Source: Bacillota bacterium (lineage in GTDB: Bacteria > Bacillota > Clostridia > Tissierellales > Sedimentibacteraceae). Taken from it: a stretch of 49,735 bases of DNA. This document shows positions 48,908 to 49,735 of the stretch, one piece after another. The translations under genes and the position numbers were made by a program. Under the pieces are notes generated by a model, which was not told the origin of the DNA, did no database searches, and was given only the letters and a program-made list of their open reading frames with translations. The stretch spans positions 1 through 49,735 of the forward strand of contig JAFACY010000224.1 in assembly GCA_023425285.1 (NCBI GenBank), given 5' to 3'. Position 1 is the stretch's first letter. Every line of letters starts with the position of its first letter.

Positions 48908-49735
48908 TCAAATATCTGTCTCCAGCTCCACAAAACGACTCAGTACTGCCGAAGCCTCGGCTCTTGTGGCTGTACCCTGAGGGTTAAAGAGATTGTCGTT
49001 TTTGCCGCTGATTATACCTGCTGCCTGCATCTGCTTCACAGCTTCCTTAGCATAGCTGCTGATTTCATCATCGTCGGCAAAGACATTCTGTGTGTGAACT
49101 TCCGGTAGTTTGAATCCGACAGCCGTGGCATATCTGTCCATAATAACCGTCATCTGCTCACGGGTCACAAGACCGTCCGGGTCGAACTTGCCGCCGCCGA
49201 TACCGACCAGAATGTTGTTTTTCACGCCCCATTCGATGTAGCCCATGTAGTAGGCGTCAGCCTTTACATCGGTAAAGCTGGACTGCTCATAGGCGTTTAT
49301 GTCGGCATTTGCCAGACGTCCCAGTGCTGTTACAAACATTCCCCGTGTCATGGAACCGTCAGGGCTGAACGTGGTAGCGCTGGTGCCGGTCATAAGGCCA
49401 CGGTTTGCGACAAAGAGGATATCGTCCTTTGCCCAATGACCGTTGATGTCGGTAAAGTTGAAGCTGGCTTTGTAGGCTACGCCGTAAGTGGAGAAATGAC
49501 TGGTGGAAAACATCACCGTCCCGCGCTGTGCATCATAGCCGGAATCGGTAAGGTAGATTACCTTGCCCTTTGCGTCCACATAGACGGCATAGACGTTGCC
49601 CGCAATTTCACCCTTTTGCAGAGTATAGGGAATCTCCACGCTGACGCTTCCCTTGCCAAAGTCGGTCACGGACTTGCCGCTGCCGTAGAATGCTTTGAGG
49701 TCATATGCAGGCCGGTTGCCGATGGCAGCCTTTGC
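48908..49735 (-). CDS. S-layer homology (SLH) domain protein, C-terminal part
   Basis: The frame is open from the stop at 48908 to the window edge, so only the last 276 residues are seen. Three SLH domains end the protein: FTDINGHWAKDDILFVANRG, FTDVKADAYYMGYIEWGVKN, FADDDEISSYAKEAVKQMQA, each with the T/S-R-x-x-M/A (TRGMF, TREQM, TRAEA) motif. SLH domains bind secondary cell-wall polymers. Upstream of them is a beta-rich piece (NVYAVYVDAKGKVIYLTDSG). Codon use is clearly more GC-rich than in neighbouring genes, which may reflect transfer. Confidence 0.93.
   Translation of the reverse strand, partial: AKAAIGNRPAYDLKAFYGSGKSVTDFGKGSVSVEIPYTLQKGEIAGNVYAVYVDAKGKVIYLTDSGYDAQRGTVMFSTSHFSTYGVAYKASFNFTDINGHWAKDDILFVANRGLMTGTSATTFSPDGSMTRGMFVTALGRLANADINAYEQSSFTDVKADAYYMGYIEWGVKNNILVGIGGGKFDPDGLVTREQMTVIMDRYATAVGFKLPEVHTQNVFADDDEISSYAKEAVKQMQAAGIISGKNDNLFNPQGTATRAEASAVLSRFVELETDI

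Overview
The window comes from an AT-rich, low-GC Gram-positive anaerobe, most likely a spore-forming, motile member of the Clostridia. Evidence: Shine-Dalgarno sites of the AAGGAG type before nearly every gene, a YtrH/YtrI sporulation pair with a sigma-E-like promoter, a chemoreceptor with a sigma-28-like promoter, a class III fructose-1,6-bisphosphatase, copper-amine-oxidase-type stalk domains, lipoproteins, a three-repeat SLH protein, and two very small proteins of kinds I associate with Clostridia. Genus cannot be fixed from sequence alone. No rRNA, tRNA, CRISPR array, phage or intact insertion sequence was seen.

Layout. 1-3573 (minus): a probable operon xdhC-like, molybdopterin-binding protein, alpha/beta hydrolase, aldo/keto reductase (cut by the window edge), with a good sigma-A promoter at 3545-3573. 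3591-3740: an overlooked 49-residue protein. 3959-4835: ytrH-ytrI. 4842-7891: the trio VTC-domain protein, DUF4956 membrane protein and Cthe_2159-like carbohydrate-binding lipoprotein. 7892-8208: non-coding, with a 29-bp direct repeat and a hairpin. 8209-10318: OmpR-type response regulator and sensor kinase. 10431-14777: fbp, a MetY-type sulfhydrylase and an SDR oxidoreductase. 14960-17404: a DUF1016 nuclease-like protein and a fused Memo-AMMECR1 protein. 17465-19776: a MerR/XRE/cupin regulator divergent from kynureninase. 19826-23449: GNAT, sirtuin, CoA-disulfide-reductase-like flavoprotein and DegV protein. 23583-26011: chemoreceptor, a candidate small RNA and an LDCC-motif small protein. 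26109-28787: a DHHW plus MBOAT polysaccharide O-acetylation pair. 28877-29412: NifU-like protein translationally coupled to a small CGGC protein. 29583-37137 (mostly plus): MFS transporter with a possibly frameshifted start, an SPL-type radical SAM protein (minus), a large GGDEF/HD-GYP signalling protein, LysO-like exporter and RDD membrane protein. 37222-37536: an orphan Phd/YefM antitoxin with its own operator.

37660-48679 is the most distinctive part: ten tightly spaced minus-strand genes, nearly all secreted, lipid-anchored or membrane-bound, ending in a clear terminator. They encode two lipoproteins sharing two modules in opposite order, two stalk-domain proteins, DUF3137 and LemA, another lipoprotein, a DUF975 membrane protein, a DUF3592 protein, and a surface transglutaminase-like protein with 12-residue SDPGD repeats and a stalk-like C-terminus. 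This looks like one cell-envelope system that I cannot match to a named one. Upstream of it lies the C-terminal part of an SLH-domain protein whose base composition is visibly more GC-rich than its neighbours.

All family names come from recognising motifs by eye; no database search was run. Start codons were chosen by ribosome-binding site and by neighbouring stops, so several are shorter than the longest open frame.
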